A stretch of DNA of 41,024 nt. It comes from Planctomycetota bacterium (GTDB lineage Bacteria; Planctomycetota; PLA2). Positions 40,141 through 41,024 of this stretch are shown in pieces (within the stretch, counting starts at the first letter, position 1; each line of letters starts with the position of its first letter). The notes beneath the pieces are model-generated. The model saw nothing but the letters and a program-made list of their open reading frames with translations. It was not told the origin of the DNA and made no database searches. The stretch spans positions 1 through 41,024 of the forward strand of contig JAJFFF010000045.1 in NCBI GenBank assembly GCA_021776785.1, given 5' to 3'. Made by a program: the position numbers and the translations under genes.

Positions 40141-41024
40141 ATGGCCCAAGATGACGCTCTGATCGCCAAGCTCATTGACATGAGGGAGAACGACCTCTCG
40201 AGAAACATCCTTGTCCCGCTGTTCAAGGCGATGGGCTATTCGCGCGTCGAGTTCTTCGGCGGCACCGACGAGGAAGGCAAGGACATTGTTTGTTGGAAGA
40301 ACGGCGAGTTGGACGAGATCGAACTTACGGTAGCGCAAGTCAAGAAGTATAAACCCACACGACTTGCGGCAGACAAGAAGAACTTCGCGACCTTGCTACA
40401 GCAATTGCATCAGGCCGCACAGAAACGACTGCCATACCTCGACGGCCAGTCCTATCGTCCGACAATCGTCTACGCGGTAACACCGTACTCGGTTGACACC
40501 AAAGTCCTGAGCTCACGCTTCGAAGAGTACGAGTCGCCGTGGCCGACGCGCCCTAGGGTTATAGATGGCCCGAAGATCGTGCAACTCATCCGGTCTAAGA
40601 TCCCCAGCTTGCTGAATAAACTTGCCGGGCCCGCCACCGAAGTGCGTGATACGGTCCAGGTCCAGCTCACAAACAGGGCACTCATGAGGGCCCTGTCAGG
40701 CAAAGAAGCAAGGCACGTCTGCGACATCTATACGGACATTGATTTCAGTGTTGGCCGCCGAACAACCCGCCTGTTTTTCACCACGTCTTACAGTCCGACC
40801 GATCAACCTGTTTCGTTACCCCAGAGAGAGTGGCAAACCCTCAAGGCGATTGCGCGGGACGCATTGAAGCTCGGGATTCGGCTACTAGCCCTAAAACAAG
40901 CGAGTCGTCGCGGAGCGCCGCGCGCGCTCGCTGTTTTGCGGATCGCAGTTCGCTTGCCGCATCGCATGACACAGGGCCCCCTTTCCCCCAGCTCTCGGGT
41001 CGCGCGTTTGATGTTTAGGCGTTG
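40141..41024 (+). CDS. Restriction-endonuclease-like (Mrr/PD-(D/E)XK) protein, cut by the window end
   Basis: An open frame from the ATG at 40141 continues without a stop to the window edge (294 codons). Residues 14-75 look like a PD-(D/E)XK nuclease: helix ENDLSRNILVPLFKAMGY, then VEFFGGTDEEGKDIVCW with candidate Asp48, and LTVAQVKKYKP with Q-x-K (66-68), the form seen in Mrr-like enzymes. The rest is uncharacterised (TIVYAVTPYSVD, RVIDGPKIVQLI). About 7 of the first 18 Arg codons are AGG or AGA, unlike the CGN-rich genes to the left, suggesting foreign origin. The last ~50 codons are Arg/Ala-rich and look less protein-like, so a frameshift or an early natural end cannot be excluded. Confidence 0.65.
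   Translation, partial: MAQDDALIAKLIDMRENDLSRNILVPLFKAMGYSRVEFFGGTDEEGKDIVCWKNGELDEIELTVAQVKKYKPTRLAADKKNFATLLQQLHQAAQKRLPYLDGQSYRPTIVYAVTPYSVDTKVLSSRFEEYESPWPTRPRVIDGPKIVQLIRSKIPSLLNKLAGPATEVRDTVQVQLTNRALMRALSGKEARHVCDIYTDIDFSVGRRTTRLFFTTSYSPTDQPVSLPQREWQTLKAIARDALKLGIRLLALKQASRRGAPRALAVLRIAVRLPHRMTQGPLSPSSRVARLMFRR

Overview
This GC-rich window looks chromosomal and bacterial, most likely from a planctomycete or a close relative. That placement is inferred from gene style: a PknB-type kinase with an N-terminal planctomycete-like helical leader and a long helical tail, an ECF sigma factor with a membrane-spanning extension, many secreted proteins of unknown function, a lone secretin-like protein and a VWA protein. 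There is no rRNA and no complete tRNA.

Layout. 1-353 holds about two copies of a ~160-bp palindromic repeat, and the same family returns inverted at 25534-25864. 845-11063 is a mixed set of housekeeping and secreted-protein genes: tRNA-dihydrouridine synthase, a B3/B4-domain protein, a beta-propeller lipoprotein, an APH-type kinase, an ADP-ribosylglycohydrolase homologue, a secretin-like protein, a VWA protein and a membrane-anchored PD-(D/E)XK protein. 11116-16154 is a MarR-controlled RND efflux operon (regulator, adaptor, pump) with palindromes in front of the regulator. A large Ser/Thr kinase converges on it. 18921-23775 holds two thiol-redox genes around signal peptidase I, an ECF sigma factor and an MFS exporter. 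23894-28944 codes for an Arg/Thr/His-rich secreted protein, other secreted proteins and a methyltransferase.

The most interesting signal is in the two redox genes. Each contains an in-frame UGA followed, at the spacing expected for a bacterial SECIS element, by a near-perfect hairpin whose apical loop begins with G (GGUC at 22939-22942; GUU at 18975-18973 on the minus strand). In one gene the UGA falls in the active-site region of a thioredoxin-like domain, between two halves that share a reading frame. In the other it falls four codons before a TAA, where I recall relatives having a Gly-Cys motif. I read both as candidate selenoproteins.

29056-34482 is a decayed tandem array of two membrane-protein families that I do not recognise. 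Family A has about four membrane spans (four copies). Family B has one span (one intact copy plus fragments). One B copy has lost its middle to a segment with a small protein gene and an HMA-MauE fusion gene. 34548-39335 is a 1595-residue DUF4011-helicase-Vsr-like nuclease-DUF3320 protein, an architecture I associate with the Hhe type of antiviral defence. Just upstream of it lies the 3' half of a tRNA-Pro(GGG) gene with CCA, a typical scar of tRNA-targeted integration. Beyond that, an incomplete Mrr/PD-(D/E)XK-like nuclease gene with a different arginine-codon habit runs off the window. The right end is therefore probably an accessory, defence-related region.
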